Below, piece after piece: positions 18,778-29,105 of a stretch of DNA of 64,000 bases. The DNA lies in NCBI RefSeq assembly GCF_021272205.1, contig NZ_JAJSDX010000001.1, positions 310,001 through 374,000 of the forward strand, given 5' to 3'. A program made the position numbers and the translations under genes. The notes below the pieces were generated by a model. The model had not been told where the DNA came from. It made no database searches and saw only the letters and a program-made list of their open reading frames with translations. This DNA comes from Pantoea sp. Mb-10. Lineage in GTDB: Bacteria > Pseudomonadota > Gammaproteobacteria > Enterobacterales > Enterobacteriaceae. How positions within the stretch are numbered: position 1 is the first letter of the stretch; every line of letters starts with the position of its first letter.

Positions 18778-20799
18778 CTATGACGCCGCGATAAACAGTT
18801 CGCGCAGTTGATGCAGCTGGTCGCGCACGCTGGCCGCTTCTTCGAACTCCAGGTTTTGCGCATGCTGCTGCATTTGCGTTTCCAACTCGTGGATTTTCTT
18901 CTGCATCGCCTGCGGCGTAAGCGCCAGATAACCGGCCTCGTTCTCGGCAGCGGTGCGCGAGGCGGTTTTGCCCTTGCCGCGCGTTTTCACCACATTTTTG
19001 CCCAGCTCAAGGATGTCAGTGATCTTCTTGTTGAGGCCTTGCGGCACAATGCCGCGCTCTTCGTTATAACGCTGCTGCTTCTCACGACGGCGCTCGGTCT
19101 CACTCATTGCCCGTGCCATGGACGGCGTGATTTTGTCCGCATAGAGAATCGCACGGCCGTTAACGTTACGCGCCGCGCGTCCGATGGTCTGGATCAGCGA
19201 GCGCTCGGAGCGCAAGAAGCCCTCTTTGTCCGCGTCGAGGATCGCCACCAGCGAGACTTCCGGCATATCCAGCCCTTCTCGCAGCAAGTTAATGCCCACC
19301 AGCACGTTAAATTCACCAAGACGTAAATCGCGGATGATCTCCATACGCTCAACCGTGTCGATATCCGAGTGCAGGTAGCGCACGCGCTCGCCGTGTTCTT
19401 CGAGGTATTCGGTGAGATCCTCCGCCATACGTTTGGTCAAGGTGGTCACCAGCACGCGCTCGTTGACCTCCACCCGCTTGCGGATCTCCGACAGCAAATC
19501 GTCCACCTGCGTAGCCACCGGGCGCACTTCAAGAATGGGGTCCAGCAGACCGGTAGGACGTACCACTTGGTCGATCACTTCGCTGCCCGATTTCTCCAGC
19601 TCATAATTGCCCGGCGTGGCAGAAACATAAATGGTTTGCGGCGCCAGCGCTTCGAACTCCTCAAAACGCAGCGGGCGGTTGTCCAGCGCGGAAGGCAGGC
19701 GGAAGCCGTACTCGACCAGGGTTTCTTTACGGGCGCGGTCGCCGCGGTACATGCCACCAATTTGAGGAATGGTCACGTGTGACTCATCTACCACCAGCAG
19801 GCCATCGGCGGGCAGGTAATCAAACAGCGTCGGCGGCGGCTCGCCCGGTCCACGGCCAGAGAGGTAGCGCGAATAGTTTTCAATGCCCGAGCAGTAACCC
19901 AGCTCGTTCATCATCTCAAGGTCAAACTGGGTACGCTGCGAAATGCGCTGCTCTTCTAACAGTTTGTTGTTTTCCAGCAGCACTTTGCGGCGGTCGCCCA
20001 GTTCATCTTTAATCTCTTCCATAGCCTGCAGAATACGTTCGCGCGGCGTAACGTAGTGCGTTTTGGGATAGATGGTGAAGCGCGGCACAACGGAGTCAAT
20101 TTGCCCGGTAAGCGGATCGAACAGCGAGAGCCGCTCCACTTCTTCGTCAAACAGCTCGACGCGCAGCGCAAGATCGTCAGATTCGGCCGGGAAGATATCA
20201 ATGACTTCGCCGCGCACGCGGAAGGTACCGCGCTGAAACGCCTGATCGTTGCGGGCATACTGCAACTCCGCCAGACGGCGCAAAATGCTGCGCTGATCGA
20301 TCAGCATGCCGCGCGTCAGGTGCAGCATCATTTTAAGGTATAGATCGGGGTCGCCCAGGCCGTAGATGGCGGAAACCGACGCCACCACGATCACATCGCG
20401 GCGCTCCAGCATCGCTTTGGTGGCCGACAGACGCATCTGCTCAATGTGCTCATTCACCGCCGCATCCTTTTCGATAAAGGTATCGGAACTGGGCACGTAA
20501 GCTTCTGGTTGATAGTAGTCGTAGTAAGAAACGAAAAATTCCACCGCATTGTCGGGGAAAAACTCTTTCATCTCCCCATAAAGCTGCGCCGCCAGCGTTT
20601 TATTGGGCGCCAGCACCATGGTTGGGCGGTTGAGATCGGCGATGACGTTGGCGATGGTAAAGGTTTTACCCGAACCGGTCACCCCCAGCAGCGTTTGGTG
20701 CGCGAGCCCATCCTCCAGCCCTTCTTTAAGTCGGCGAATCGCCTCTGGCTGGTCGCCGGAAGGTTTAAAGGCGGAATTGAGTTTAAAAACTTTACTCAT
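18778..20799 (-). CDS. uvrB: Excinuclease ABC subunit B
   Basis: 673 residues. UvrB is the damage-verifying helicase-like subunit of nucleotide excision repair. Walker A is [11 protein letters not shown]; the beta-hairpin region includes [46 protein letters not shown] and QTIGRAARN are helicase motifs; the C-terminal UVR domain ([24 protein letters not shown]) binds UvrC. The ATG at 20799 (MSKVFKLNS) matches E. coli; the frame is open 43 codons upstream through the LexA box, which excludes that longer form. AGGAA lies before the start. Induced by the SOS response as judged by the LexA box. Confidence 0.97.
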   Translation of the reverse strand: MSKVFKLNSAFKPSGDQPEAIRRLKEGLEDGLAHQTLLGVTGSGKTFTIANVIADLNRPTMVLAPNKTLAAQLYGEMKEFFPDNAVEFFVSYYDYYQPEAYVPSSDTFIEKDAAVNEHIEQMRLSATKAMLERRDVIVVASVSAIYGLGDPDLYLKMMLHLTRGMLIDQRSILRRLAELQYARNDQAFQRGTFRVRGEVIDIFPAESDDLALRVELFDEEVERLSLFDPLTGQIDSVVPRFTIYPKTHYVTPRERILQAMEEIKDELGDRRKVLLENNKLLEEQRISQRTQFDLEMMNELGYCSGIENYSRYLSGRGPGEPPPTLFDYLPADGLLVVDESHVTIPQIGGMYRGDRARKETLVEYGFRLPSALDNRPLRFEEFEALAPQTIYVSATPGNYELEKSGSEVIDQVVRPTGLLDPILEVRPVATQVDDLLSEIRKRVEVNERVLVTTLTKRMAEDLTEYLEEHGERVRYLHSDIDTVERMEIIRDLRLGEFNVLVGINLLREGLDMPEVSLVAILDADKEGFLRSERSLIQTIGRAARNVNGRAILYADKITPSMARAMSETERRREKQQRYNEERGIVPQGLNKKITDILELGKNVVKTRGKGKTASRTAAENEAGYLALTPQAMQKKIHELETQMQQHAQNLEFEEAASVRDQLHQLRELFIAAS

Positions 20800-20880
20800 G
20801 GTTTTGCAGTTCCTGCTGAAGAAATCGACGGGCAGGCTGGTAATTCTACTCTGCCACGGTAAATTTGCCAGAAAAAAACA

Positions 20881-20896
20881 CTGGATATAATCACAG
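20881..20896 (-). promoter_or_regulatory. LexA box of uvrB
   Basis: On the uvrB strand the site reads CTGTGATTATATCCAG, a CTG-N10-CAG LexA box. The CTGT...CCAG asymmetry is, to my recollection, the same as in E. coli uvrB. It lies 82 bases before the uvrB start codon. Confidence 0.88.
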
Positions 20897-20978
20897 ATAC
20901 TGGGCAGGATAGCGCGAAAATAGCGCACGTTGCATCAGGCCAGTTTATGCGGCAAACGCTAACTGCTTGTCGCTGCTG

Positions 20979-21246
20979 GTTATCCCCAAGCGAGGAAAGT
21001 TTTTAACAATTGTCAATAGAGCGTCATCAAATTGCACTTTGATGACAGAGCGGAAATTCCTTAGGGTTGCTTTTGTTTAACCTTTTGATTTTTTTGATTA
21101 TACCTTTAAAGCCCAGATTCTCAGCATAATGTATGCAAACCGCGTATTTCCTCGCTTGCGCTCGGTTTTCAGTCGCTAATACACAAGGTTATCCACAGGA
21201 ATGGTGGATAACTGAATCCAGCCCCGATCCCACCAGCTGTGTATAA
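20979..21246. promoter_or_regulatory. DnaA-box cluster upstream of uvrB
   Basis: Perfect DnaA boxes are TTATCCACA at 21189-21197 (+) and TTATACACA at 21238-21246 (-). Near-perfect ones are TTATCCACC at 21203-21211 (-) and TTATCCCCA at 20979-20987 (+). An AT-rich stretch lies between at 21060-21120. E. coli uvrB is known to have a distal promoter region bound by DnaA, so this may be the same element. The remaining gene-free sequence to 21684 is AT-rich with A/T runs at 21281-21310 and shows nothing else I recognise. Confidence 0.7.
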
Positions 21247-21684
21247 ATTTGGGCGCGCCTCCCAATCGTCAGGAAAAATTTTTTTTTGCGATTATTTTTC
21301 CTTCACTCTGCCCGGCTTTAACTATCATTTTTAAGCGTTAACGCGCGGCCTACACCCGATATGGGCAAAGTAAGGCCAGGCATTCTTCCGGTTTCTGCCT
21401 TCTAAACGTACAGATGCACCAGAAACGCTAAGCTGTCAGCACCGTCAAAGTGCAGCCGGTTTATTACCCGCTGGGATTATTAAGCAAAATTCACCGTTTC
21501 CGCATGCGCGCAGCCTGTTTGCGCCCTGAATACCGCTTTAATGGACCTGGCCTGGGAATTGCAAGGTTGAGTTCAGGGTGGCACACCCATGATGACAGCG
21601 GCATTTTTTTAATCGTGCACGACTGCATGCCAGACGACACAGAGCGGAAGCATTCAGGCAAACAATCTGGAAGGAGCGTGTCAG

Positions 21685-22401
21685 ATGCTGAGTTTACGTT
21701 CGGTGAATCAATTTTATGGTCCTAACCACATTCTCTGGGATGTGGATCTCGATTTGCCGCCCGGCACCTGCACGGGCGTGTTGGGTAGCCCTGGCATGGG
21801 GAAAACCACGCTGGTGAATTGCATTATGGGGCGTTTGCCGGTCAATAGCGGGTCGATGACCTGGCAGGAGCACGGCGCGCCGCCGGAGAACTTGCTGTTG
21901 CAGCCTGCTGAACAGCGCGCACGCATGGGCATTGGCTATGTGCCGCAGGGACGCCACATTTTTTCGCAAATGAGCGTTGAAGACAATCTGCTGATCGCGC
22001 TGATGGCCGCGCAGGATGACCGCAGCCGCGCCATTCCTGAAATGGTGTTTGATCTTTTTCCCGCGCTCTACTCGCTGCGCCACCTGCGCAGCGGCGAACT
22101 GCCGCTGGATCAACAGCAGCAGTTGGCGCTGGCGCGGGCGCTGGTATTGCAGCCCAAACTGCTGATCCTTGACGAACCCACCGACGGTATGTCGCCGTGG
22201 CTGGAAGAGGAGATGGGGAATCTGATTCGCAGGCTGAATCTGGATTACGGCTTGACGATTTTACTGCTGGAGCAGCGCGTCTCGCTGATCCGCCGCGTCG
22301 CCGACTATTTTCTGCTGCTGCACCGCGGGCGTAATGTGGCGCAGGGCAGCGTGGCGCAGCTTGATGACCTTACCGTCAACAAGTGGCTGACGGTAAACTA
22401 G
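21685..22401 (+). CDS. Orphan UrtE/LivF-like ABC transporter ATPase with degenerate signature
   Basis: 238 residues. Sequence organisation follows UrtE, the ATPase of urea/branched-chain amino-acid importers: Walker A GSPGMGKTT, Q-loop YVPQGRHIF, Walker B LLILDEPTDG, and a LLLEQ switch segment. The ABC signature, normally LSGGQQQQ at this point, reads LPLDQQQQ, so the Ser and both Gly are lost. No permease or binding-protein gene is nearby; it is flanked by uvrB and bioD. AAGGAG at 21671-21676 is an ideal ribosome binding site. It may have lost ATPase activity, work with a distant permease, or be a regulator; no function can be assigned. Confidence 0.85.
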   Translation: MLSLRSVNQFYGPNHILWDVDLDLPPGTCTGVLGSPGMGKTTLVNCIMGRLPVNSGSMTWQEHGAPPENLLLQPAEQRARMGIGYVPQGRHIFSQMSVEDNLLIALMAAQDDRSRAIPEMVFDLFPALYSLRHLRSGELPLDQQQQLALARALVLQPKLLILDEPTDGMSPWLEEEMGNLIRRLNLDYGLTILLLEQRVSLIRRVADYFLLLHRGRNVAQGSVAQLDDLTVNKWLTVN

Positions 22402-22412
22402 CGCCGGACCGG

Positions 22413-23084
22413 CTAGCGCGGCAGCGTCAGATACTGTCCGCAGTGCGCGTGCTGCGCGCTATCCGGTAAATGGGGAATTTCTCCCAGCATGGGGGCATCC
22501 AGCCGCGCGCGCAACGTGTCGAGGTAGGCCTGATGGCGCGTGCCGGGTGGCTGAATGCCGTTGGCGATCCAGCCTGCCAGCCGCAAACCGCTGGCCTGGA
22601 TCGCCAGCGCCGTGAGCATGGCATGATTAATACATCCCAACTTGACGCCCACCACCAGGATAACGTCCAACTGCTCCGCCTTGACCCAATCGGCATAGGT
22701 TTGCGTGGCCGACAGCGGCGTAAACCATCCGCCAGCGCCTTCCACCAGCACCCAGTCCGCCTGCTGTTCCAGCGTGCGCAAACCGGCTGACAGCGCCGCG
22801 AAGGTGATCGGTCTGCCCGCTTCCTCGCTCACGATATGCGGCGATGTCGGCTCTTCAAACGCCAGCGGATTGACCTGCTCATAGCGCAGCGGCACGCTGC
22901 TGTAGCGCTGCAGCGCCAGCGCATCGGCGTTGCGCATGCCGTGGGGCGTCATCTCACAGCCGGAAGCCACCGGCTTATAGCCTGCAGTGCGCCAGCCAGC
23001 ATCGCTTGCCGCCTGCAGCAGCGCGCCGCTCGCCACCGTTTTGCCCACTTCGGTATCGGTTCCGGTAATAAACCAGCGTGTCAT
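22413..23084 (-). CDS. bioD: Dethiobiotin synthetase
   Basis: 223 residues. BioD closes the ureido ring of dethiobiotin from 7,8-diaminopelargonate, CO2 and ATP. The P-loop is GTDTEVGKT at the N-terminus; KPVASGCE and VEGAGGWFTPL are further family motifs. The start overlaps the bioC stop by four bases (ATGA). Last gene of the bioBFCD operon; convergent with the orphan ABC ATPase gene, whose stop is 11 bases away. Confidence 0.95.
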   Translation of the reverse strand: MTRWFITGTDTEVGKTVASGALLQAASDAGWRTAGYKPVASGCEMTPHGMRNADALALQRYSSVPLRYEQVNPLAFEEPTSPHIVSEEAGRPITFAALSAGLRTLEQQADWVLVEGAGGWFTPLSATQTYADWVKAEQLDVILVVGVKLGCINHAMLTALAIQASGLRLAGWIANGIQPPGTRHQAYLDTLRARLDAPMLGEIPHLPDSAQHAHCGQYLTLPR

Positions 23085-23836
23085 GTGCGTAGCACTCCAT
23101 ATAATAGGTGATAACTCAAACGGTAACCCTCTGCGTCCTGCGGCCAGTGCGCTTCCAACAGCGCCAGCCGAGACCGGGTCAGTAATCCCGTGCCGCGCCC
23201 TTCATGCAGATGGGTGGCGCCGATGCCTTTCAGCGACCGCATGGCGCTCAGGGCACTGGGAAAATGCAGCGTGACGCACTGACGGTGCACCCGCAGCCGT
23301 AAACCGGTGCTGGCGGCCTTTATCTGGGCGTCACTGAGAAAGCGGTTGCCGTGGCGGCGCGCATCCAGCTGCGCCCAAGCCAGATGCAGCTCCGGCAGCG
23401 ACCCCGCCAGCAGCGTGGAGAATAGCGCTATCCCGCCGGGTCGTAGCACCCGCTGGAACTGTCTCAGCGCCGTGCCCAGGTCACTGCTCCACTGCACCGC
23501 CAGGTTGCTCCACACGCCATCAATGCTGCCAGCGGCCAGCGGTAGCGCATCGATATCCCCTTGCAGGTAGTGCTGTGCAGAGTGGCGTTCGCGCGCGGTG
23601 TGCAGCATCTGGGCGGAGAGATCCAGCGCGGTAAGGTGATGGCCACGCTGACGCCAATAGCGGCTGTACCAGCCGGTGCCGCAGCCCGCGTCCAGCAGGT
23701 GCTCGCCATAATCCGCGGGCGCCAGCGCGGCCAGCGCATCGCCGCTCAGGCGCTGCAGCGTGGCGTGCTGCTCGTAGTGTCCGGCGGCGCGGCCAAACGC
23801 CTGCGCCACCGCCCGTTTGTTAACCTGCAGCGTCAT
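23081..23836 (-). CDS. bioC: Malonyl-ACP O-methyltransferase BioC
   Basis: 251 residues. BioC methylates malonyl-ACP so the fatty acid pathway can build pimelate. The SAM-binding motif LLDAGCGTG is near residue 48; later motifs include DLSAQML and WSNLAVQW. The ATG at 23836 is preceded by GGAGG and yields the E. coli length; it lies inside the end of bioF. The partner esterase gene bioH is not in this window (it is unlinked in E. coli too). Confidence 0.94.
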   Translation of the reverse strand: MTLQVNKRAVAQAFGRAAGHYEQHATLQRLSGDALAALAPADYGEHLLDAGCGTGWYSRYWRQRGHHLTALDLSAQMLHTARERHSAQHYLQGDIDALPLAAGSIDGVWSNLAVQWSSDLGTALRQFQRVLRPGGIALFSTLLAGSLPELHLAWAQLDARRHGNRFLSDAQIKAASTGLRLRVHRQCVTLHFPSALSAMRSLKGIGATHLHEGRGTGLLTRSRLALLEAHWPQDAEGYRLSYHLLYGVLRT

Positions 23837-24971
23837 ACAGCGCCTCCAGCAGCCCGTCGATGTCATCCGGACGGTGTGCCGCCGTGAGCGTAATGCGCAG
23901 GCGTGCAGTGCCCGGCGGCACCGTCGGCGGGCGTATCGCGTTCACCCAATAGCCCGCTTGCGCCAGCCTGGCCGAGAGGGCAAGCGCCGCCGCGTTTTCG
24001 CCCACGATCAGCGGCTGAATGGCACTGCTGGAGGCCATTAGCTGCCACGGTAAACCGGCGGCACCCGCGCGAAACCGCGCAATGTTTTCCTGCAGCCGCG
24101 CCCGCAGCGCGTCACCGTGCTGAATCTGCGTAAGCGCAGCGCGCAGCGCGCAGCACTGCGCGGGCGGCATCGCCGTGGAGTAAATCAAGTGACGGGAAAA
24201 CTGGAGCATATACTCGGCCATCGGCGCATCACAGAGCAGCGCCGCGCCGCTGACGCCAAAGGCTTTGCCGAAGGTGACAATCAACAGTTCGGGTTTGACC
24301 TGCTGCTGCCAGCAGCTGCCGCGCCCCTGCTCGCCCGTGACGCCGATACCGTGGGCGTCATCCACCAGCAGCCAGCCGCCCGCCTGTTGGGCGTGTTGCG
24401 CTATGGCCTGCAGCGGCGCACTGTCGCCATCCATGCTAAAGATGCCCTCCGTGACCACCAGCGAACCGCCCTCACAGGGCGCAGCCAGCAGCCTGGCCAG
24501 ACTGTCAGGCTGGTTATGGGCAAAACGCCGGAGCATTGCCGGCGTGTGGCGCGCGGCATCCAGTAGCGACGCGTGTGCCAGCTTATCCGCCAGGATGCGA
24601 TCCTGCTTTTCTGCCAGCAGATGGATCACCGCCTGATTGGCGGCGAAGCCGGAGATAAACAGCAGCGCGTGGGAATAGCCGAGCCATTCCGCCAGCGCCG
24701 CTTCCAGCTGCGCGTGGGTGCGGCTGTAGCCGGTCACGTGGCCGGAGGCACCCGCTCCCACGCCCACGCTGGACGCGCCCTGCTGCCAGGCGGCAATCAC
24801 CGCCGGATGCAGACTCAATCCCAGATAATCGTTGCTGGAAAAATGGCGGTAGCGCTGGCCATCGAGCGTCAGCGTGCGCACGCGGTTGTCCGTCACCGTG
24901 CGGCGCTGCCGCCAGCGCGCGCTGTCACGCTGCGCGCGCAGCGCCCGTTCAATGCGTTGCGACCATGCCAT
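23820..24971 (-). CDS. bioF: 8-amino-7-oxononanoate synthase
   Basis: 383 residues. A PLP enzyme condensing pimeloyl-ACP with alanine. The N-terminal [31 protein letters not shown] glycine block, DDAHGIGV and the PLP-lysine segment [12 protein letters not shown] are all visible. The start codon is immediately after the bioB stop with no gap and the end overlaps bioC, giving a tightly coupled operon. Confidence 0.95.
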   Translation of the reverse strand: MAWSQRIERALRAQRDSARWRQRRTVTDNRVRTLTLDGQRYRHFSSNDYLGLSLHPAVIAAWQQGASSVGVGAGASGHVTGYSRTHAQLEAALAEWLGYSHALLFISGFAANQAVIHLLAEKQDRILADKLAHASLLDAARHTPAMLRRFAHNQPDSLARLLAAPCEGGSLVVTEGIFSMDGDSAPLQAIAQHAQQAGGWLLVDDAHGIGVTGEQGRGSCWQQQVKPELLIVTFGKAFGVSGAALLCDAPMAEYMLQFSRHLIYSTAMPPAQCCALRAALTQIQHGDALRARLQENIARFRAGAAGLPWQLMASSSAIQPLIVGENAAALALSARLAQAGYWVNAIRPPTVPPGTARLRITLTAAHRPDDIDGLLEALYDAAG

Positions 24972-26003
24972 TTACACCGCCGCGTTATAAAACTGCGCGC
25001 TGTCTGCCTGCATGAGCTGTTCCGTGAGCAGCTGCTGCTGCGCGTTGTCCCCGGCGGCCGTGGCGGTATGTTCTGGATTGAGGCCGAGTTTGCGGAACAG
25101 GATCACATCCTTGTCCTCTTCCGGGTTCGGCGTCGTGAGCAGTTTGCAACCGTAGAAGATCGAGTTTGCGCCTGCCATAAAACAGAGTGCCTGGGTCTGC
25201 TCATTCATCTGTTCGCGCCCGGCTGATAGGCGCACGTGGGAGGTCGGCATCATGATACGCGCGACCGCGATAGTGCGAATAAAATCGAACGGATCGACGT
25301 CATCGTTATCCGCCAGCGGCGTGCCTTTGACTTTTACCAGCATATTGATAGGCACGCTCTCCGGCGGTACCGGTAGGTTCGCCAGCTGCACCAGCAGCCC
25401 GGCGCGATCCTGAACCGTCTCCCCGAGCCCCACGATGCCGCCAGAGCACACTTTGATGCCGGCGTCGCGTACCTTGTCAAGCGTGTCCAGCCGCTCCTGA
25501 TAGCTGCGGGTCGTGATGATGTTGCCGTAAAATTCCGGCGAGGTATCGAGGTTGTGATTGTAAAAATCGAGGCCCGCGTCGGCCAAATGCCGCGCCTGAT
25601 CGCTATCCAGCGTGCCCAATGTCATACAGGTTTCCATGCCCAGTGCTTTGACGCCCTGCACCATTTGCGTCAGATAAGGCATATCGCGCGGGTGCGGGTT
25701 TTTCCACGCGGCGCCCATGCAAAAGCGGCTCGAGCCCGCCGCTTTGGCTTTCCGCGCGGCGTCGAGCACCGCCTCCACTTCCATCAGCCGCTCGGCTTCC
25801 AGCCCGGTTTTATAACGCGCGCTCTGCGGGCAATATTTACAGTCTTCCGGACAGGCGCCGGTTTTGATCGACAGCAGCGTGCTGACCTGCACCTGGCGCG
25901 GATCAAAATGTTGCCGATGCACTTGCTGTGCGTCAAACATCAGTTCAAGGAAGGGTTTTTCGAACAGGGCCTGCGCATCGGCCAGCGTCCAGCGGTTTGC
26001 CAT
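24972..26003 (-). CDS. bioB: Biotin synthase (radical SAM)
   Basis: 343 residues. BioB inserts sulfur into dethiobiotin. The radical-SAM cysteines are in [11 protein letters not shown]; cysteines for the second (2Fe-2S) cluster are in [15 protein letters not shown] and [13 protein letters not shown], with an RLSAGRE arginine. First gene of bioBFCD; CTGGAG before the ATG. Transcribed divergently from bioA through the shared BirA operator. Confidence 0.96.
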   Translation of the reverse strand: MANRWTLADAQALFEKPFLELMFDAQQVHRQHFDPRQVQVSTLLSIKTGACPEDCKYCPQSARYKTGLEAERLMEVEAVLDAARKAKAAGSSRFCMGAAWKNPHPRDMPYLTQMVQGVKALGMETCMTLGTLDSDQARHLADAGLDFYNHNLDTSPEFYGNIITTRSYQERLDTLDKVRDAGIKVCSGGIVGLGETVQDRAGLLVQLANLPVPPESVPINMLVKVKGTPLADNDDVDPFDFIRTIAVARIMMPTSHVRLSAGREQMNEQTQALCFMAGANSIFYGCKLLTTPNPEEDKDVILFRKLGLNPEHTATAAGDNAQQQLLTEQLMQADSAQFYNAAV

Positions 26004-26051
26004 TGCTTACTCCAGAAAAAGGGTTCATCCCGACAATGATCGTGGGTATAC

Positions 26052-26084
26052 TTGTAAACTAAATCTTTTGAAAATGGTTTACAA
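26052..26084. promoter_or_regulatory. BirA operator between bioA and bioB
   Basis: Arms TTGTAAACT and GGTTTACAA are separated by 15 bases, matching the biotin operator (arms TTGTAAACC / GGTTTACAA). Holo-BirA binding would repress both divergent transcripts. The right arm ends only 5 bases before the bioA ATG. Confidence 0.93.
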
Positions 26085-26089
26085 GTCAC

Positions 26090-27382
26090 ATGTTTTCGCA
26101 GGACGACCTCCACTTTGATCGCCAGCATATCTGGCATCCCTACACCTCCATGCGCGATCCGCTGCCCTGCTACCCGGTGGTCGCCGCCCAGGGTTGTCAG
26201 CTGGAACTGGCCGATGGCCGGAAGCTGGTAGACGGCATGTCCTCGTGGTGGGCGGCGATCCACGGCTATAACCATCCGCGCCTGAATCAGGCGCTGCAGC
26301 AGCAAATGGCGCAGATGTCGCACGTGATGTTTGGCGGCATTACCCATCCGGCGGCCGTGGCGCTCAGCCGTCAGTTAATCAGCATGACGCCTGAGGCGCT
26401 GGAGTGCGTGTTCCTCGCCGATTCCGGTTCGATCGCGGTGGAAGTGGCGATGAAAATGGCGCTGCAATATTGGCTGGGACGTGGGCAGACGCGCCAGACC
26501 TTCCTGACGCTCAAGCGCGGTTATCACGGCGATACCTTTGCGGCGATGTCGGTGTGCGACCCGCACAACTCCATGCACGCGCTGTGGCGCGGTTATTTGC
26601 CTGAACACCTGTTTGCCGAAGCGCCACAGTGCGGCTTTGACGACGCGTGGCAGCCAGCGGATTTTGAGGATTTTGCCCGGCTGGCGGAGCGTCACCACCG
26701 CGACATTGCCGCCGTGATTCTGGAACCGATTGTGCAGGGCGCGGGCGGCATGCGTTTTTATCATCCGCGCTATCTGCAGCAGGTGCGCGCGCTGTGCGAT
26801 CGCTACGGCCTGCTGCTGATTGCCGATGAGATAGCCACCGGATTTGGCCGTAGCGGCACGCTTTTCGCCTGCGATCACGCGGACATCGCCCCCGATATTC
26901 TCTGCCTTGGTAAAGCGCTGACCGGCGGCACGCTGACGCTTTCGGCCACGCTGACCACGCGCGAGGTGGCCGATACCATTAGCCGCAGCGCCGCAGGCTG
27001 TTTTATGCACGGCCCCACTTTTATGGGCAATCCGCTGGCCTGTGCGGTGGCAATAGAGAGCCTGGCCATGATTAATGAAGGGCATTGGCCTGCGCAGGTG
27101 GCGGCGATCGAACAGCAGCTGCGCGCTGCGCTGCTGCCGCTGCGCGACCACCCGGCCGTGGCAGAGGCGCGCGTGCTCGGTGCGATTGGCGTGATTGAGA
27201 CGCACCATTTGGTCAATATGGCGCAGTTACAGCAGTTCTTTGTGACGCGCGGCGTGTGGATTCGTCCCTTCGGCAAACTGATTTATCTGATGCCACCGTA
27301 TGTGATATCTGCCGCTGAGCTGCTGCAACTCACCCAGGCGGTGCGTGATGCGTTGGACGTTGAGGCACATTTCCTGCCCTAA
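26090..27382 (+). CDS. bioA: Adenosylmethionine-8-amino-7-oxononanoate aminotransferase
   Basis: 430 residues. A class III PLP aminotransferase that uses SAM as amino donor to make 7,8-diaminopelargonate. The N-terminus HIWHPYTSM, DGMSSWWAAIHGYNHP, the LIADEIATGFGR segment and the PLP lysine in LCLGKALTGGT are diagnostic. The ATG lies 5 bases after the BirA operator, so the leader is very short and no ribosome binding site is seen; alignment to E. coli BioA supports this start. Confidence 0.96.
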   Translation: MFSQDDLHFDRQHIWHPYTSMRDPLPCYPVVAAQGCQLELADGRKLVDGMSSWWAAIHGYNHPRLNQALQQQMAQMSHVMFGGITHPAAVALSRQLISMTPEALECVFLADSGSIAVEVAMKMALQYWLGRGQTRQTFLTLKRGYHGDTFAAMSVCDPHNSMHALWRGYLPEHLFAEAPQCGFDDAWQPADFEDFARLAERHHRDIAAVILEPIVQGAGGMRFYHPRYLQQVRALCDRYGLLLIADEIATGFGRSGTLFACDHADIAPDILCLGKALTGGTLTLSATLTTREVADTISRSAAGCFMHGPTFMGNPLACAVAIESLAMINEGHWPAQVAAIEQQLRAALLPLRDHPAVAEARVLGAIGVIETHHLVNMAQLQQFFVTRGVWIRPFGKLIYLMPPYVISAAELLQLTQAVRDALDVEAHFLP

Positions 27383-27451
27383 CCACACTGGAAGTCGTCG
27401 CGCTTTTCCACCATGATGAAAGGCTCTGCACAACGCAAAAAAGGAGAAGTG

Positions 27452-27928
27452 ATGCGCATATTCAGCCAGGATTTTAACGACGGCGACAAAATGCCGGAAC
27501 GTCACGTATTCAACGGCATGGGGTATCAGGGCGATAACCTGTCACCGCATCTGGCATGGGATGACGTACCCGCTGGCACCAAAAGTTTTGTGGTAACTTG
27601 CTTCGATCCGGACGCGCCAACCGGCTCCGGCTGGTGGCACTGGGTCGTCGCCAATATTCCAGCTGAGGTCACGGTACTGCCGCAGGGGGCGGGTTCCGGC
27701 GTTGCTGAATTGCCCGATGGCGCAATCCAGACGCGCACCGATTTTGGTCAAACCGGCTACGGCGGCGCGGCACCACCGCAGGGTGAGTCGCACCGCTATA
27801 TCTTCACGGTCCATGCGCTGGACGCGGAGAGCATTGAAGTGGATGCCGGTGCCAGCGGCGCGATGGTGGGCTTCAATGTGCACTTCCACGTGCTGGCAAG
27901 CGCCTCTCTCACCGTTACCTACGCATGA
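27452..27928 (+). CDS. ybhB: YbhB, PEBP/Raf-kinase-inhibitor-like protein
   Basis: 158 residues, the same as E. coli YbhB. The PEBP fold blocks NLSPHLAWDDVPAGTKSF, DPDAPTGSGWWHWV and GESHRYIFTVHAL are present with the conserved Asp and His of the anion-binding pocket. Cytoplasmic; physiological role unknown. The ATG at 27452 has AAGGAG; the frame is open to 27413. Confidence 0.93.
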   Translation: MRIFSQDFNDGDKMPERHVFNGMGYQGDNLSPHLAWDDVPAGTKSFVVTCFDPDAPTGSGWWHWVVANIPAEVTVLPQGAGSGVAELPDGAIQTRTDFGQTGYGGAAPPQGESHRYIFTVHALDAESIEVDAGASGAMVGFNVHFHVLASASLTVTYA

Positions 27929-27931
27929 TAA

Positions 27932-27959
27932 AACGGCGCCTGCGGGCGCCGTTGTTTTG
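27932..27959 (+). terminator. Terminator after ybhB
   Basis: A 9-bp perfect stem (AACGGCGCC / GGCGCCGTT) with a TGCG loop, followed by GTTTTGC. It lies 3 bases after the ybhB stop, between convergent ybhB and pgl. Confidence 0.85.
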
Positions 27960-27961
27960 CA

Positions 27962-28957
27962 TTATGCCAGGGCGTGAATCACCACCCACATCGGCCCTTG
28001 TCCCACTGCGTAGCGCGCCAGGGGCTGCAGCAGACCCCGTTCGCCAATGCTATACACTTCAATGTGGTGCGATTTTTGACCTGCTGCCACTACATAGCGA
28101 CCGCTGTTATCGATATTAAACCCGCGCGGCTGGGTCTCCGTGGCCTGGAAGCCTTCAATGCGAAGCGCATCCCCCGCGTCGCTGACGCTGAACACCGTGA
28201 GGGTACTGCTGGTGCGATCGCAGGCGTACAGGTGGCGACCGTCCGGCGTAAGATGAATGTCCGCCGCCCAGCGGGTGCCCGAAAATTCCGGTGGCATCAT
28301 GTCGAGGCTCTGCACGCGCGTCACCGCGCCGTTCGCGTTTTTCAGCGCGTAAACGTCTACCGTGCTGTTTAACTCATTAACCACATAGGCGTATTTTCCG
28401 TTGGGGTGGAATGCCATGTGGCGCGGACCGGCGCCTTTATCAGCGTCAAGCTGCGCCTGCGGGCGCGGTGTGAGCTGGCCATCCTCTCCAAGTTGATAGA
28501 GGCAGATACGATCTTGCTTAAGCGCGGGCACAAACAGCGTCTGGTTATCCAGGTCGATATTGGCCGAGTGGCAGCCGTCCAACCCATTAATTACCTGAAT
28601 CGGCGCCTGCGGCAGGCCGTCACGGTTAATCGGGCTCACGCTTACACAGGCATCGCCGTAGGAGCCACTGAACAAAAAGTTACCGTGACGATCGGTTGAA
28701 ATATGCGTTGGACTGCCTGGCAGCGGCGCTTCTCCGGCTAGCGTGAGCGATCCATCTGCGGCAATTTTATAGGCTAATACGCGAAAATTGGGACGCACGC
28801 CCACGTACAGAAAATCTTTTTTCGGGCTAACCACCATCGGCTGTACCTGACCGGCAACATCCGTCACCTGTAATAACGTCAGTGCGCCATCTTCCTGCAT
28901 CTGCCAGGCGTGAATCTGTTGGCTTTCGGGACTGGCGGTATAGACGATTTGTTTCAT
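27962..28957 (-). CDS. pgl: 6-phosphogluconolactonase (lactonase/beta-propeller type)
   Basis: 331 residues, the same as E. coli Pgl (YbhE). It hydrolyses 6-phosphogluconolactone in the oxidative pentose phosphate pathway. Repeating blades typical of the seven-bladed propeller are visible, with [24 protein letters not shown] and [19 protein letters not shown]. An AAGGAG-type site precedes the ATG. Confidence 0.95.
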   Translation of the reverse strand: MKQIVYTASPESQQIHAWQMQEDGALTLLQVTDVAGQVQPMVVSPKKDFLYVGVRPNFRVLAYKIAADGSLTLAGEAPLPGSPTHISTDRHGNFLFSGSYGDACVSVSPINRDGLPQAPIQVINGLDGCHSANIDLDNQTLFVPALKQDRICLYQLGEDGQLTPRPQAQLDADKGAGPRHMAFHPNGKYAYVVNELNSTVDVYALKNANGAVTRVQSLDMMPPEFSGTRWAADIHLTPDGRHLYACDRTSSTLTVFSVSDAGDALRIEGFQATETQPRGFNIDNSGRYVVAAGQKSHHIEVYSIGERGLLQPLARYAVGQGPMWVVIHALA

Positions 28958-29105
28958 GCGTTCTCCTTGTTCGCTGCCTGCTGAAAGGGGTAACTGTAGC
29001 GCGTTTCATTTCGTCGCGCTGGAATCATTTGTGCCGCGCTTTTTGTCTCCGTACCGCCGTCGGGTGTAGACTGCCCGCTCTGTTCACCTCCCGATGGAAC
29101 CTGTA

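Noticed and set aside
20979-21246. Replication origin oriC
   Set aside because: DnaA boxes are few, the gidA/mnmG-mioC or dnaA context is missing, and this is the uvrB promoter region.
21450-21725. 91-codon plus-strand frame upstream of the orphan ABC ATPase
   Set aside because: Overlaps the well supported ATPase start, has no ribosome binding site or homologue that I recognise.
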